Source: Hyphomicrobiaceae bacterium
GTDB lineage: Bacteria > Pseudomonadota > Alphaproteobacteria > Rhizobiales > Methyloligellaceae
Assembly (NCBI GenBank): GCA_020637815.1
Contig: JACKJS010000001.1
Coordinates: 1,054,001-1,118,000, forward strand
Reading direction: 5' to 3'
DNA length: 64,000 nt
Under the pieces are notes generated by a model that was not told where the DNA came from, made no database searches, and was given only the letters and a program-made list of their open reading frames with translations. The position numbers were made by a program, and so were the translations under genes. This document shows, one piece after another, positions 42,696-52,310 of the stretch. Within the stretch, counting starts at the first letter, position 1. The number at the start of each line of letters is the position of its first letter.

Positions 42696-43715
42696 GTGCT
42701 GACTCTATCTCGACAACTCGAAAAGCAAGGCACCGCGTTTCAGGATCGTGCCCCATGGTGGGGCGGCGATCTCCAGACCCTGCGTAACGTTTGCCGGCCC
42801 CAGATGGCGGCCCTGCCGGGTCAATCGTCCGCCATGGCGTTCCCCATGTCCGATGGCAGCGGAGATAGACTTACAGGCACGCTCCACCAGCCCATGAGTC
42901 CCACCAATGAGGATCCGTTGATTTTGCTGATTCACGGGCTCACGGGTTGCGAGGACAGCATTTACATGAAGGAGTCGGCGCTGTTCCACCTTCGACGTGG
43001 CCGGCGGGTGCTGCGGCTGAACCTGCGCGGTGCAGGCAGCTCGAGGCATGTTGCCAATGGGTATTATCACGCGGGTTGTGCCGAGGACGTTCGGGACGTT
43101 TTCGTCGGTCTCGATAGCGCACCGGCAGAGCGCGGCTTCTTCCTGGTCGGCTTTTCCCTTGGCGGCAACATTCTGCTGAACTTCGCCGGGCAGCTTGCAA
43201 CGCACTACCCCATCGCCGGCATCGCGACCGTGTCCGCGCCGATCGAGCCGTTGGAGGCGTGCACGCGCATGATGGAGCCGCGAAACGCCGTCTACCATCG
43301 CTTCCTTCTCAAGCGGATGAAGCAGGATGTCCTGAGCTCGCATACTCTTTCGACTGGCGAACGGAAAGACATCGAGCGCGCCCAGTCCATTTTCGACTTC
43401 GACGATCGCTGGGTTGCACCGCAAAACGGATTTCACGATGCGCGAGATTACTACGAGCGGACGGCGGGCGCACAGTGGGTGCGATCGATCTCCGTTCCAG
43501 CCCTTCTGCTGCACGCAAGCAATGACCCATGGATCCCGGTCCGCCCGTACCTGTCGTTGAAGAAACTTGGCTTGCCAAATGTCGCGATCGTCATTCCACG
43601 GAGCGGTGGCCATGTCGGTTTTCACGAACGAGGGCATGCGGAAACGTGGCACGACCGAATGATCGACACCTTTATTAAAAGTCTCGGTGGGCACGACGTC
43701 TCGGCCGCGTATTAG
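42696..43715 (+). CDS. YheT-type alpha/beta hydrolase
   Basis: 339 aa from a GTG at 42696; the start is uncertain, since the family motif WWGGDLQTLRN is already at residue 21. The oxyanion region LLIHGLTGCEDS, the nucleophile elbow GFSLGGN (Ser154), the Asp in LHASNDPWIP and the His in GGHVGFHER form a complete catalytic triad. YheT proteins are predicted esterases of unknown substrate. It is divergent from narG and followed by the giant gene after 137 bp. Confidence 0.85.
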   Translation: MLTLSRQLEKQGTAFQDRAPWWGGDLQTLRNVCRPQMAALPGQSSAMAFPMSDGSGDRLTGTLHQPMSPTNEDPLILLIHGLTGCEDSIYMKESALFHLRRGRRVLRLNLRGAGSSRHVANGYYHAGCAEDVRDVFVGLDSAPAERGFFLVGFSLGGNILLNFAGQLATHYPIAGIATVSAPIEPLEACTRMMEPRNAVYHRFLLKRMKQDVLSSHTLSTGERKDIERAQSIFDFDDRWVAPQNGFHDARDYYERTAGAQWVRSISVPALLLHASNDPWIPVRPYLSLKKLGLPNVAIVIPRSGGHVGFHERGHAETWHDRMIDTFIKSLGGHDVSAAY

Positions 43716-43852
43716 GTTCGTATCATACCAACGGGCGTCTCGAAGCGGACAAGAGCTAACGCGCCGATAACCATTCGTCCGGCCGAGGCCCCTCCCGGCT
43801 CTCACCGTGCTAGAGTGGCACGCGCGGACAGCTCTTGCATCGAGGCGCCGAG

Positions 43853-46800
43853 ATGCCGGGAATAACTTTTGACGATCCGCTCTTCGCCGCGAATGCCGGC
43901 GTGGCGACCGACTGGGCCGAGGCCAAGGGAACGGCCTTGGTCAAACTCCCCGCCAACCTGCAACTCAACCGTGGTGCCGCGCTCGAACTCGGTTTGATGG
44001 GCTATCTGCGGGGAGAGGCCGCATTCCAGAAATACGTCGCTGCGCAAATCACCGGCCAGGTCGGAGCTCAGGCCCGCGTTCAGGGTCAAATCCAAATGCC
44101 GATGAACCTCTTCAGGGAGGCCGGCTTCGCCGTACGTCTGCAAGCCATCGCCGAAGCGGCGGCCGGCATAGAGGCTGGCGTGGGCATCAGTATTGGGGAC
44201 TTCATCGACCTCGCCCGGTCCCAGCTGCAACTACGCGGTCTCCCTCTCCAGCTCTTCGTCATCTTCATGGAAGAGATCGACATCGGCGCGAGTTTCTCGG
44301 CCAAGGCCGCCTTCACCGCGCAGGCTTATGCAAACTTGGTCTGCACGGGCACTCTGGTGGACGACGGCACGACCCGCCCTGGCTTCAATATCGCGTTCGG
44401 ATACGGTTACGGATGGAAGGGCGGCTATGGAATGCGCGTTTCCGCCCGGGCCGGATTCAAGGACGTCAGCCGGCTAGTTGCGCGGTCGGTCGACGTTATC
44501 GTCGATGAAACGATCGACGGCATCCTTCCATCGTTGTCCGACGACCAAACGACCGAACGCGCCCTTTTGCAAGCCAGCCGCCCGGTGGCAAAGATCGCCG
44601 CCCGCGTGGCCTATGAAACCGGTGAGCACCTGGTGACCCATGCGAGCCCCTTCACGGCGGACGGGGCGCAGAGGGTGGCCCTTCGCGTCGTGCAGGTCAT
44701 CCTGGAGGAATGCCAGCGCGCGCTGTTGCGCGAGATGATCGACGACGCCCTGCGCTCGTTCGAGGATTGGCTGGAGACGGAACTCTCGGCCATCGACGGC
44801 GGAACCTTCGCCAGTTTGCGGCCGCAAAGGGAAGCCCTCGCCTCCCATCTTCGCGCCATGCCACGAGAGGCTTTCGATCTACGCGACAGCGCGGCGCTGG
44901 ACTATTGGAATACGCTTTCCGTTCTGATGACCAATATGACCGTCGAACTGGCGCAACGCACCGCGCCCCTCTCCGGTTCGCAAAAAAAGACGCTTGCGCA
45001 GCTCTGGAGCGCGGCGCAGCTCATGTTCGCCGCCACGGTGAGGATGGTGCGGGCCGATGCCTCGGTCAGTGTGATCGGCTTGCCACCCATACAGGCGAAA
45101 GCTTCATTCGAAGGCCCCTTGTCGGCGCAGCCGCACGCGCTGATCCGGGACACGATCGCGGATGTCGTCGATTCCGCCACCGGCACGCGGCCGGCCGGCG
45201 ACCTATCGCAACAAGACCTGCTCATCTTCCTTCTCGAAGGCGGCGCGCTGGCGACGCTGGTGTCTTCTTCCCCCGCCGTCGCCGCATATCTCGAGCCCTT
45301 CGAAGGCTCCGGTTTGGGCGCGGCCAAGATCGACGTCGCGCGGCTGATGATGACCAGCATGAGCTCCGTCATGACCAACAGCGCGGGCGAACTCGATGCA
45401 CAGTTGTCGTTGCAAGAGTTCGCCGAAGGCCTTCGGCTCTTCACCCACGACAAGTTCGAAGACATCGTCGTTCCGGCCGCGCATGCGGCTATTCCGCCGC
45501 ATCAAGCGGAACTGTCGATGTATCTCGATGAAGTTCTGTTGCCATCCTTGCGAATGGTGATTGACACGGGCTTCAACGACATCTTGGGCTGGGTCAACGG
45601 CACGGTCAGTCAGACCGCGCTGGAGGAAGCCTTGTCCAGCGTCTTGATGGCGGTATTCGGCCGCTCGATCGTCGTCACCGGCGACATCCTGATGGCCTTT
45701 ACGCAGCAGAACTTCGCCGACCTGCTGGAGCGAATGGCGGCTGAACCAGGCACGCCTCAGAATCCCGATGCGCTCTTGAAGCTTCCGGGAGGATTTTGCG
45801 AGTCGGCCGCGGACATCATCGCCCCAGCGGTGCCGCTTTCGGCCGAAACGATCAGCGAGGAGTTGCGGGTGTTTCTCACCATCGCGTCGAGCGTCGCCCG
45901 GCCCTTCCCGCCCGATGTTCGAAAACGCATGCGCAACTTGATGTTTGACGTCATCGCCCCGATCCCGGCGAGCCAATCGGACGATTTTCTGCAAGACCTC
46001 AAGAACGACCTCTGGATTCCGAACGACCGCGCCCTCGTCGCATTGGGCCAAGAGATGATGGGGCAAGTCGGAGCCCAGCTGTCGGACTTCGTCGGCCGAC
46101 TCTTGGTCCATGCCGGGGAAACCGCGAATGACGCATTGGACCCGGCACTGAAACAGGGCGCGGAGTCGTTCCGGAAATTCGTCGCCGGCTTGGCCAATGC
46201 CCTGGCGCTTGCCGCCGAGCGTCTCGTCGAGCTTGCCGGCGAAATCGCGGATCAACTCGCCGAGATTGCGGTGCTGGCAACCGATCTCCTGGAACGGCTG
46301 GGCGATCTCATCCAGGCAATCGGCGGCCGGGTGGATGTGTTGGTCGACACCATCGCGGGCGCCCTACAAGCGACCGCACTGCCGCTCTTGATCTCTTCTC
46401 TCCCCTATCAGGCCGTGCCGCAGAATTTGCGGCAGGCGGTGAAGCAAGCGATGAAGCAGTCTATTGCCGGCATGCTGCACACCCCTGTCGCCGCGCCTCT
46501 CCAAGCCGCTCTCTCCGCTCTCGAACAAGCGACGGACGATCTGACAGAGGCCCTGCTGGTGCTCGATCCGGATACGGGTCTTGAGAGCGGCCTGCGTTCT
46601 GTTCTTTTGGACCGGCTTCAGGCGGCGCTCCCGCAAAACGCCTTGTCGCTGCCGGTCGCCTTCGATTTCTCCTGGACCGCAACCGTTCCGTTTTGGGAAG
46701 TCTCTCCGCAATACCCCACCGGCCGCTGGGTGGAGAAAGAGATTAGTCAATCGGTTCAGTTCGATCTCGGAAACGTCGAATTGTCCTTGGGCCAGATCTT

Positions 46801-47650
46801 CGACTTTGTCGAAGCGCAGTTGTTCTCCGGTAGCGCCGTGACGTCGGCACTGTCGGCGACGGTGGACACATTGCACGATCATCTTACCGCCACGCTCGCG
46901 GCGCGGATTCTGAGCGACGAACAGACGACACTACGCACCGAACAGGCGGCAATGCGGAAGAAGCAAGACCGCCTGGCCGAGGATGTCGGAGACGCACGTA
47001 TCGCCGAGCCCCGAGCTGGCCAGATTTGCCGCAGCCCGGCTACGCTGCGGATCGAGATTGCCGGCGTCGGCAAGACTTTCGCCACGGCGCAACCCGACCT
47101 TCCGGACCGCGTGGCCATCTACCTCAACGATAGGCGTCTGCCACTGAGCGCATTCACGCTGGATATGCTGCAGGACGCCAAGACCCTCAAGACCGGCATC
47201 TCGCTTACCGTACCAAAGCAGTCGAGTAGCCTGGTGGAAGGAATCAATACGCTGACCCTGTCTGCGATTGGCAGCGATGGCACCGAGCACCGCATGACAA
47301 ATGCCTTCATCGTGGAAGCCGACGCACGGCCCAAAGAAAGACCGGCGAAGGAGAGGCCGATACCGTCTATCGATTGGCCCGGCAAGAAGGGCCGTTCTCC
47401 AAAGGCGCGGCCGGGCGCACCCGTGGGGTCAAAGAACAAGAAAGACATGGCTGCAAGGGCCCTCAAGCAGATGCCGGCCGAACCGTCCGATCCGGTCGCC
47501 GGCATTGCGGCGTTGTCCGGAAAGATCGCCCAGACGGCCCGGCAACGCTTTCAGAGCCGCGATATTCAGCCGGTCCGGAAACCCAAAGTGGTCAAAGCCG
47601 GACGAACGAAGCCAGAAAGCCCGCTCCGAAAGCCGAAGCTGAGATCATGA
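43853..47650 (+). CDS. giant protein of unknown function (about 1265 aa)
   Basis: The start is the ATG at 43853 (GAGG eight bases upstream); a TTG six codons earlier is possible. No signal peptide and no clear long transmembrane helix is seen. Parts in order: an N-terminal Gly/Ala/Gln-rich region (AAQITGQVGAQARVQGQIQM; glycine-tyrosine run GYGYGWKGGYGM near residue 185), a long Ala/Leu helical body (about 200-960, including ERLVELAGEIADQLAEIAVL), an Ig-like beta domain (about 1050-1160) and a very basic Pro/Lys/Arg tail (last ~100 residues). I recognise no catalytic motif. It overlaps the next gene by 4 bp. It could be a large structural or cell-envelope-associated protein, or an effector. 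Confidence 0.75.
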   Translation: MPGITFDDPLFAANAGVATDWAEAKGTALVKLPANLQLNRGAALELGLMGYLRGEAAFQKYVAAQITGQVGAQARVQGQIQMPMNLFREAGFAVRLQAIAEAAAGIEAGVGISIGDFIDLARSQLQLRGLPLQLFVIFMEEIDIGASFSAKAAFTAQAYANLVCTGTLVDDGTTRPGFNIAFGYGYGWKGGYGMRVSARAGFKDVSRLVARSVDVIVDETIDGILPSLSDDQTTERALLQASRPVAKIAARVAYETGEHLVTHASPFTADGAQRVALRVVQVILEECQRALLREMIDDALRSFEDWLETELSAIDGGTFASLRPQREALASHLRAMPREAFDLRDSAALDYWNTLSVLMTNMTVELAQRTAPLSGSQKKTLAQLWSAAQLMFAATVRMVRADASVSVIGLPPIQAKASFEGPLSAQPHALIRDTIADVVDSATGTRPAGDLSQQDLLIFLLEGGALATLVSSSPAVAAYLEPFEGSGLGAAKIDVARLMMTSMSSVMTNSAGELDAQLSLQEFAEGLRLFTHDKFEDIVVPAAHAAIPPHQAELSMYLDEVLLPSLRMVIDTGFNDILGWVNGTVSQTALEEALSSVLMAVFGRSIVVTGDILMAFTQQNFADLLERMAAEPGTPQNPDALLKLPGGFCESAADIIAPAVPLSAETISEELRVFLTIASSVARPFPPDVRKRMRNLMFDVIAPIPASQSDDFLQDLKNDLWIPNDRALVALGQEMMGQVGAQLSDFVGRLLVHAGETANDALDPALKQGAESFRKFVAGLANALALAAERLVELAGEIADQLAEIAVLATDLLERLGDLIQAIGGRVDVLVDTIAGALQATALPLLISSLPYQAVPQNLRQAVKQAMKQSIAGMLHTPVAAPLQAALSALEQATDDLTEALLVLDPDTGLESGLRSVLLDRLQAALPQNALSLPVAFDFSWTATVPFWEVSPQYPTGRWVEKEISQSVQFDLGNVELSLGQIFDFVEAQLFSGSAVTSALSATVDTLHDHLTATLAARILSDEQTTLRTEQAAMRKKQDRLAEDVGDARIAEPRAGQICRSPATLRIEIAGVGKTFATAQPDLPDRVAIYLNDRRLPLSAFTLDMLQDAKTLKTGISLTVPKQSSSLVEGINTLTLSAIGSDGTEHRMTNAFIVEADARPKERPAKERPIPSIDWPGKKGRSPKARPGAPVGSKNKKDMAARALKQMPAEPSDPVAGIAALSGKIAQTARQRFQSRDIQPVRKPKVVKAGRTKPESPLRKPKLRS

Positions 47651-48522
47651 CCGCTGAAATTATCCAGATCGCCCAATCCATTGCCGCTACGCTTCTCGGT
47701 CTCGACGACGAACTCGGCGACAAAGACTGGGCCCGCCAGCACCTCGAGGCCTTTTCAACCAGCGATAGCCGCGCGGGTGCTTGGACTGCGATCGACAAGG
47801 CTCTTTTCTGCCAGCGCATGTCCGACCTGATTGAAAAGCCGTTTCTGATCAATCAGCAGAGTTCTCCCCATTGCCAATCGGTTGCGCCCCTCCACGCCAT
47901 GGCCCTTTGCTACCCGGCCCGCTTCTGCGCCTTCGCTGTCGGTCTCTACGAATCCGGAACCGGAGAGTTTGGCCATCTCGACATTTCCATGGCCAGCGGG
48001 TTGGTGACTGGCGATCTCAGCCAGTTGAGCGAGGCATGGGGGATGCATCTCGTCGATCTGATGCTGACGCTGGCGATGAAGGATTATCAGAACAACCTGC
48101 TGACCATCGACGACGTGAACGATGCCGACGCCATGAGGCCCTCCATCACCACGGAGATGGAAGAGCCCATAGAAGGTTCGGACCTGTTTTCCGTCACCCG
48201 GTTCGACGAGACCGTGGCTGGGTTTCAGGGCCTGTCGACAGAGAACACTTCATTCGTTCTGGCCGACGGGGGTATGGGACTGTTTTGCAGCAAGATCACA
48301 ACTGACGATCATGCGGCCCTGATGTTGCCGGACCTGGTGGTGGAAGGCGATTGGGTCACGTATCAGTACCTGTCATGGGGCGACAGCGAGACTCAATTCA
48401 CGGAAAGCTGCCCAGCATCCGCCACGGGCTGGCGCACGCGCAAAACCCGGATAAACGCCTTTGAATTGGGCCTGGGCGAGACCTATCATATCGTTCCGAA
48501 CCGCGCGGATGTCATCGTGTGA
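47647..48522 (+). CDS. probable papain-fold protein coupled to the giant gene
   Basis: 291 aa from the ATG at 47647, which overlaps the stop of the giant gene. The segment LINQQSSPHCQSVAPLHAMA (Cys76) followed by YPARFCAFAVGLYESGTGEF resembles the catalytic-Cys helix of a bacterial papain-like family whose usual motif is CGPA; here it reads CQSVA. A later His222 (TTDDHAALMLPD) and a WVTYQYLSWG block (Trp-Gly 244-245) match the His part of that fold. So it may be a peptidase, amidase or inactive relative. No signal peptide. The role with its partner is unknown. Confidence 0.55.
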   Translation: MTAEIIQIAQSIAATLLGLDDELGDKDWARQHLEAFSTSDSRAGAWTAIDKALFCQRMSDLIEKPFLINQQSSPHCQSVAPLHAMALCYPARFCAFAVGLYESGTGEFGHLDISMASGLVTGDLSQLSEAWGMHLVDLMLTLAMKDYQNNLLTIDDVNDADAMRPSITTEMEEPIEGSDLFSVTRFDETVAGFQGLSTENTSFVLADGGMGLFCSKITTDDHAALMLPDLVVEGDWVTYQYLSWGDSETQFTESCPASATGWRTRKTRINAFELGLGETYHIVPNRADVIV

Positions 48523-48812
48523 GATTGGCGCGTCAATCTCGTCCACTTCGGCTCGGGAGCGAACAGCGGCAAGAGCGGCAAGGTCCGGCACGATTCCGGG
48601 CAAATCATATGCCCGGCTCACGCGCCGGCGACCCGCGCTTCCGTTTGTGATCCTCAGCAAATAGGGCGCCCTTTCGCCATCTGAAATCTGCACGGTAGCG
48701 ATCAGAGTGCTGCACCACCATTGACCGCATGGGGATACACGCTCTGCGGGCAGCGAACTTGCCAAAACACCTAATCTTGAGGCGAAGCTTGTGACTTCGC
48801 TCAAAAGTCCAT

Positions 48813-50375
48813 ATGACCTCACCCGAAGAATTCGGGGTGGATACTCATCATATGGCGGCGCGGCAGGAGAATGAAACCGCCCTCGGGACCGGCGGTGCCG
48901 AGAAGCCGTCGCTCGACAAAGACCTGCGCAAGATCGAGCAGCTTGAGGAAGCCACGCGCGCAGCCTCACGCAGCCGGCCGGCGGTTGGGATAGCCGTCCT
49001 CTTTCTCATCGCCGCAGGCATCTTCGCAAGCGTCCAAGTCGGGGCCGTACCGAACAGCATTCTGGCTATCGTGGCAGCCATTATCGGCGGCTACATGGCG
49101 TTGACGATCGGCGCCAATGACGTCGCGAACAACGTCGGCCCGGCCGTGGGCGCACGGGCGCTGACCATGTCGGGCGCGCTGATTATCGCCGCGATCTTCG
49201 AATGCGCCGGCGCGCTGATAGCTGGTGGAAGCGTCGTCCAAACGATTTCCAAGGGCATCATCGATCCATCGCTCGTACCGAACGGCGAGGTGTTCGTTTG
49301 GATCATGATGTCGGCGTTATTGGCGTCGGCGCTGTGGGTCCATCTTGCCACCTATCTCGGCGCGCCCGTCTCCACCACGCATTCGATTGTCGGCGGCGTG
49401 TTGGGCGCCGGTCTCGCGGCCGTCGGCGTGGACGTCGTCAACTGGTTCGTCATGTCGTCGATCGTCCTGAGCTGGCTGATATCGCCTTTGCTCGGCGGTC
49501 TGATCGCGGCCGCGTTCCTCGCTTTTATCAAGATCAATCTGATCTACCAAGAAGACAAGATCACGGCCGCGCAACGGTGGGTGCCGGTCTTGGTGGCCAT
49601 CATGGCCGCGGCGTTCGGAGCCTATCTCGTCGTCAAGGGGCTCAAGCACGTGTGGGAAATCAGCTTCCCCGCAGTCGCCACGATGGCGCTGTTCATCTTC
49701 GTCTTGACGTACTTCGCCGCGAAACCATGGGTGCGCAACCAATCCGCGGGCATGGAGAACCGCAACCAGAGTCTCCGGAAACTCTTTCATCTCCCACTGA
49801 TCTGTTCGGCGGCTATGCTCTCCTTCGCGCATGGCTCCAACGACGTGGCCAACGCAGTCGGCCCCCTGGCAGCGATCCTTAGCAGCGCCACGACCGGCGC
49901 CATGTCCAGCGAAGTCGGCGTGCCAATCTGGGTGATGCTGATCGGCGGCTTTGGGATTAGCCTCGGACTGTTCTTGTTCGGCCCCCGCATCGTGCGCATC
50001 GTCGGCGACCAAATCACCAAGATGAACCCCATGCGCGCGTTCTGCGTTGCCCTGTCCGCCGCCCTCACGGTGCTGGTGGCCTCGCAACTCGGCCTTCCGG
50101 TTTCAACAACGCATATCGTCGTCGGCGCCGTGTTCGGTGTCGGTTTCTTCCGCGAACAGTACACCGCGCGCAGCCGCCGCCGGCAAGAATACATACGGAC
50201 ACACCGGCGGCAGTCGAGAGTTCAGAGGCGCACCGTACACCCGGAAGAACTACAGCGCCGCAAACTCGTGCGCCGGTCCCATTTCTTGGGGATTGTCGCG
50301 GCCTGGGTCATTACCGTTCCGTCGGCGGCCGCGCTCGCCGCGCTCATTTTCCTATGCGCGAATTGGGTGCGATGA
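48813..50375 (+). CDS. PiT family inorganic phosphate transporter
   Basis: 520 aa; start at 48813, with a second ATG at 48852 also possible. The two PiT signatures GANDVANNVGPAVGARALT and SFAHGSNDVANAVGPLAAIL, each in one half, and STTHS motifs (APVSTTHSIVGG, LPVSTTHIVVGA) are clear, with about eleven helices. An extended hydrophilic N-terminus (about 50 residues) and a basic C-terminal loop (QYTARSRRRQEYIRTHRRQ) are present. It imports phosphate with protons or Na+. Related CysP sulfate permeases cannot be ruled out. Confidence 0.88.
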   Translation: MTSPEEFGVDTHHMAARQENETALGTGGAEKPSLDKDLRKIEQLEEATRAASRSRPAVGIAVLFLIAAGIFASVQVGAVPNSILAIVAAIIGGYMALTIGANDVANNVGPAVGARALTMSGALIIAAIFECAGALIAGGSVVQTISKGIIDPSLVPNGEVFVWIMMSALLASALWVHLATYLGAPVSTTHSIVGGVLGAGLAAVGVDVVNWFVMSSIVLSWLISPLLGGLIAAAFLAFIKINLIYQEDKITAAQRWVPVLVAIMAAAFGAYLVVKGLKHVWEISFPAVATMALFIFVLTYFAAKPWVRNQSAGMENRNQSLRKLFHLPLICSAAMLSFAHGSNDVANAVGPLAAILSSATTGAMSSEVGVPIWVMLIGGFGISLGLFLFGPRIVRIVGDQITKMNPMRAFCVALSAALTVLVASQLGLPVSTTHIVVGAVFGVGFFREQYTARSRRRQEYIRTHRRQSRVQRRTVHPEELQRRKLVRRSHFLGIVAAWVITVPSAAALAALIFLCANWVR

Positions 50376-50516
50376 AAGACGCTGGGCCGGACGCTGGCCT
50401 CCCGGTCCACAGCCGTGCCAGCCGGCCGAACGGGAACCGCACTGGCTGAACAAATCGGCGTCGGTCGCGGTTGACCCCGGCCTCCCGAATCTTCATTCTG
50501 TTATCGTCAGCTCGGT

Positions 50517-50711
50517 CTTGCGGAAGAGACTGGCTCGCGCCGGCGCCGAAGGAGCAACCGCCCCGGAAACTCTCAGGCAACAAGGACCGCAAGGCTTATT
50601 GACGCTCTGGAAAGTGGCCGGGTTTCGGTTCCGGCCCACCGACGAGGAAAAGGCATCCGTGCGTCCGAGGTGTGGGAGCACGTGCCGAATCTTTCAGGTC
50701 TCATGACAGAG
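50517..50711 (+). promoter_or_regulatory. tandem glycine riboswitch upstream of gcvT
   Basis: Aptamer one: the P1 stem CTTGCGG (50517-50523) pairs with CCGCAAG (50587-50593) and encloses GCGCCGAAGGAGCAA and GGAAACTCTCAGGCAACA, the conserved glycine-binding core. Aptamer two: CTCTG (50605-50609) pairs with CAGAG (50707-50711) and encloses CCGACGAGGAAAAGGC and GAATCTTTCAGGTCTCATG. The short linker and order are those of a cooperative glycine switch. It lies 45 bp upstream of gcvT and should raise gcv expression when glycine is abundant. Confidence 0.92.
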
Positions 50712-50756
50712 GGGGCTCTTGCCGGATCGTTCCGGTTGTGAGTCTAGGAGCTCTGC

Positions 50757-51923
50757 ATGAGTATCGACGCCAAGACATCCGACGCCAAGACATCCGCTAC
50801 CCCATTGCAACGAACGCCGCTGCACGCTCTGCACCTGGCTTTGGACGCACGCATGGCGCCGTTCGCCGGCTATGACATGCCGCTCAATTACCCGACAGGC
50901 GTTCTAAAAGAGCACCGGCATACGCGCGCGGCGGCAGGCCTGTTCGACGTCTCGCATATGGGCCAGATTATCCTGCGGCCAAAGTCCGGAGGCATGGCCG
51001 ACGCGGCGCGCGCGATAGAGCGCCTCGTTCCGGCCGATATCCTGGGATTAGCGCCGGGGCGCCAGCGCTACACCTTCTTGACGAACGACAGCGGCGGCAT
51101 CCTTGACGACCTGATGGTGTCCAACCGAAGCGACCACTATCTTCTCGTGGTCAACGCCGCGTGCAAGGCGCAAGACCTCGCTCTCCTGCAAGATGGGCTC
51201 GAACGCGACTGCAACGTCGAGCAACTCGACCGTGCCCTGATTGCGCTCCAGGGCCCAAAGGCCGAATCGGCGCTGGCGCGCCTCTCCCCCGATTGCGCAG
51301 GCATGCAGTTCATGGACGTGCGCGAATTGACGATCCTCGGTACGGAATGCGTCGTCGCCCGTTCCGGCTATACCGGCGAGGACGGCTTCGAGATTTCCCT
51401 GCCAGCCGATGTCGCTCGCGAAATTGCCGAGGGCTTGCTCGAAAACCCGGACGTGGCACCGGCCGGTTTGGCCGCTCGAGACACCTTACGGCTCGAGGCG
51501 GGGCTGTGTCTTTATGGGGCCGACATCGATACGGCCACGGCGCCTGCAATGGCCGGTCTATCTTGGGCGATCCCCGCGGCTCGCCGGCAAGGACCGCGCA
51601 CCGGCGGATTTCCCGGTGCGCGGATCATTCTGGAGGAGCTGGATCGCGGCGCCGCCTCCCGCCGGGTCGCTTTGGCTCCCGAAACCCGGACGCCCGTCCG
51701 CGCGGGGGCCCCTCTTTTCGCAGAGGAGAGCGGCGGCACTCCGCTCGGCCACGTCACCTCGGGCGGTTTTGGTCCGAGCGTCGACCGGCCCATCGCCATG
51801 GGCTACGTTCCCACCGCGCTCTCGGCGCCGGGAACAGTTCTATTTGCTGAGGTCCGCGGCAGGCGGCTGCCCGTCGCGGTCGCCACGTTTCCATTCGTTG
51901 AACACCAGTACAAGCGTGCATGA
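50757..51923 (+). CDS. gcvT: glycine cleavage system T protein (aminomethyltransferase)
   Basis: 388 aa. PLHALHLALDARMAPFAGYD, the AAGLFDVSHMGQI signature and YTGEDGFEISLPAD are typical. It transfers the methylene group from aminomethyl-lipoyl-GcvH to THF, releasing ammonia. A short N-terminal repeat (SIDAKTSDAKTSAT) is unusual but harmless; the start could also be later. First gene of gcvT-gcvH-gcvP, under the riboswitch. Confidence 0.93.
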   Translation: MSIDAKTSDAKTSATPLQRTPLHALHLALDARMAPFAGYDMPLNYPTGVLKEHRHTRAAAGLFDVSHMGQIILRPKSGGMADAARAIERLVPADILGLAPGRQRYTFLTNDSGGILDDLMVSNRSDHYLLVVNAACKAQDLALLQDGLERDCNVEQLDRALIALQGPKAESALARLSPDCAGMQFMDVRELTILGTECVVARSGYTGEDGFEISLPADVAREIAEGLLENPDVAPAGLAARDTLRLEAGLCLYGADIDTATAPAMAGLSWAIPAARRQGPRTGGFPGARIILEELDRGAASRRVALAPETRTPVRAGAPLFAEESGGTPLGHVTSGGFGPSVDRPIAMGYVPTALSAPGTVLFAEVRGRRLPVAVATFPFVEHQYKRA

Positions 51924-51944
51924 GCGCACAATCTCAAGGAGGCG

Positions 51945-52310
51945 ATGTTGCTGAGATTCACTGAAGATCATGAATGGCTAAAAATCGACGGAGAGGTCGC
52001 GACGGTCGGCATCACCGCCTACGCGGCAGAGCAACTCGGGGACCTTGTCTTCGTGCAGCTCCCCGAAATCGGCACCACACTCGACAAGGGTCAGGAGGTT
52101 GCCGTAGTCGAATCGGTCAAGGCGGCCTCCGATGTCTACGCGCCCGTTGCCGGCGAGGTCGTGGCGATCAACGAAGAGATCGTGAACGATCCATCGATCG
52201 TGAACGCGAACCCGGAAAGCAGCGGCTGGTTCTACAAGCTGAAACTTGCCGACGTGAAATCGGCCGAGGGTCTCATGGACGAAGCTGCGTATAAGGAGCT
52301 CATCGGCTGA
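51945..52310 (+). CDS. gcvH: glycine cleavage system H protein
   Basis: 121 aa with AAGGAGG before the ATG. The lipoyl-carrier lysine is in VESVKAASDVYAP (Lys59), and the ITAYAAEQLGDLVFVQLPE segment is conserved. It shuttles the aminomethyl group between GcvP and GcvT. Its stop is directly followed by the gcvP ATG without a gap. Confidence 0.96.
   Translation: MLLRFTEDHEWLKIDGEVATVGITAYAAEQLGDLVFVQLPEIGTTLDKGQEVAVVESVKAASDVYAPVAGEVVAINEEIVNDPSIVNANPESSGWFYKLKLADVKSAEGLMDEAAYKELIG

Noticed and set aside
42302..42733. possible gene directly upstream of narG with an ATGA overlap
   Set aside because: Sequence is Arg/Ser-rich, without a family; only the last 25 codons look tolerable, which is too little to call.
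45203..46255. 350-codon frame opposite the giant gene
   Set aside because: Composition rich in Arg/His/Gln as in other shadows. The plus-strand frame is open for 3.8 kb, has a ribosome site, and couples to the next gene.
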